NCBI GenBank assembly: GCA_034436335.1
Contig: DAOTVO010000004.1
Span: 1-56,280, forward strand
DNA from: UBA877 sp034436335
Lineage (GTDB): Bacteria > Chloroflexota > Anaerolineae > Anaerolineales > Villigracilaceae
Length of the DNA: 56,280 bases
Direction: 5' to 3'
Part shown: one piece after another, positions 56,180 through 56,280 of the stretch
Numbering within the stretch: the stretch's first letter is position 1
Layout: every line of letters begins with the position of its first letter
Made by a program: the position numbers and the translations under genes
Notes under the pieces: model-generated
Seen by the model: the letters and a program-made list of their open reading frames with translations, nothing else
Database searches by the model: none
Told to the model about the DNA's origin: nothing

Positions 56180-56280
56180 ATGGAGACACCCCGCCTGGTC
56201 AAAATAGAAGCACATTTTGGCAAGATGCGCGATCCCCGGACTGGGAACGCCAAACGGCACAAGTTACTGGACATTTTGGT
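56180..56280 (+). CDS. ISAs1-family transposase, N-terminal fragment (runs off the window)
   Basis: The last 101 bases encode 33 residues that include HFGKMRDPR and KRHKLLDIL. These match the N-terminal accessory domain of ISAs1/H-repeat-type DDE transposases, where a phenylalanine/proline-aspartate-arginine motif is followed by RxHxLxxIL. The start has AAGGAGAG at a proper distance. The rest of the gene, and whether it is intact, lies beyond the edge. Confidence 0.75.
   Translation, partial: METPRLVKIEAHFGKMRDPRTGNAKRHKLLDIL

Noticed and set aside
56100..56180. Left terminal inverted repeat of the insertion sequence
   Set aside because: The right end is outside the window, so no repeat can be matched.

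Overview
The window reads as a chromosomal segment of a Chloroflexota bacterium, most likely class Anaerolineae. Pointers are the GC-rich genes, the Thr/Pro-rich low-complexity linkers in secreted proteins, a bacterial isopentenyl phosphate kinase, a topoisomerase I carrying an N-terminal zinc ribbon, and short degenerate or palindromic repeats between genes. The taxonomic call is inference; there is no rRNA here. Most of the window is housekeeping, packed in short operons that often overlap by ATGA or GTGA.

Layout. 1-8 kb: 3' end of lon, a receiver protein, a GNAT acetyltransferase, a molybdopterin protein (Mog), EF-P, a Cys-rich protein, a three-gene HAD-DinB/hydrolase/VanZ operon, scpA, and moaC-moaD-moaE. 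8-11 kb: two tandem LysM/M23 lipoproteins. 11.2-14.1 kb (minus): a six-gene thiol-redox operon made of an ECF sigma factor, an RsrA-like zinc anti-sigma factor, a zinc ribbon, a protein disulfide oxidoreductase, a TlpA-like thioredoxin and OsmC. 14.2-23.9 kb: cNMP-binding protein, NifU-like protein, ffh, rpsP-khpA-rimM, dprA, a mannose-1-phosphate guanylyltransferase, topA, a 53-residue membrane protein that other gene callers may miss, and a methyltransferase. 24-29.7 kb: membrane proteins, greA, dGTPase, isopentenyl phosphate kinase and psuG.

29.75-33.8 kb (minus) is the most unusual block. It is a three-gene operon of clearly lower GC that encodes two SPFH/stomatin-type membrane proteins and a protein joining a helical repeat-like N-terminus to a LexA/UmuD-type S24 autoprotease domain. 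It is driven by a nearly symmetric divergent promoter shared with a PHP-family phosphoesterase. 34.5-41.6 kb: tRNA-Leu(UAA), fhs, an amidase, a phosphate-binding-like lipoprotein whose signal peptide is encoded by an oligopyrimidine repeat tract, uppP, tgt and a membrane protein. 41.7-48.8 kb (minus): a two-component pair preceded by a terpene-cyclase-like fragment, secD-secF, a small P-loop kinase, a TrkA-type protein whose channel pore lacks the potassium filter, and a SpoIIE-type phosphatase. 48.9-56.3 kb: an MttB-like methyltransferase, YtxH and DUF948-like proteins, an AspT-type transporter, a CapA-like protein, a cyclase-family hydrolase, an RRM protein, and the start of an ISAs1-type transposase running off the right edge.

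Two regulatory themes recur. Many -10 boxes (TATAAT or close variants) sit only 6-9 nt before the start codon, which implies leaderless mRNAs, and twice a -10 box contains the stop codon of the upstream gene. Palindromic REP-like repeats and degenerate 7-8 nt pyrimidine repeats fill several gaps between genes.
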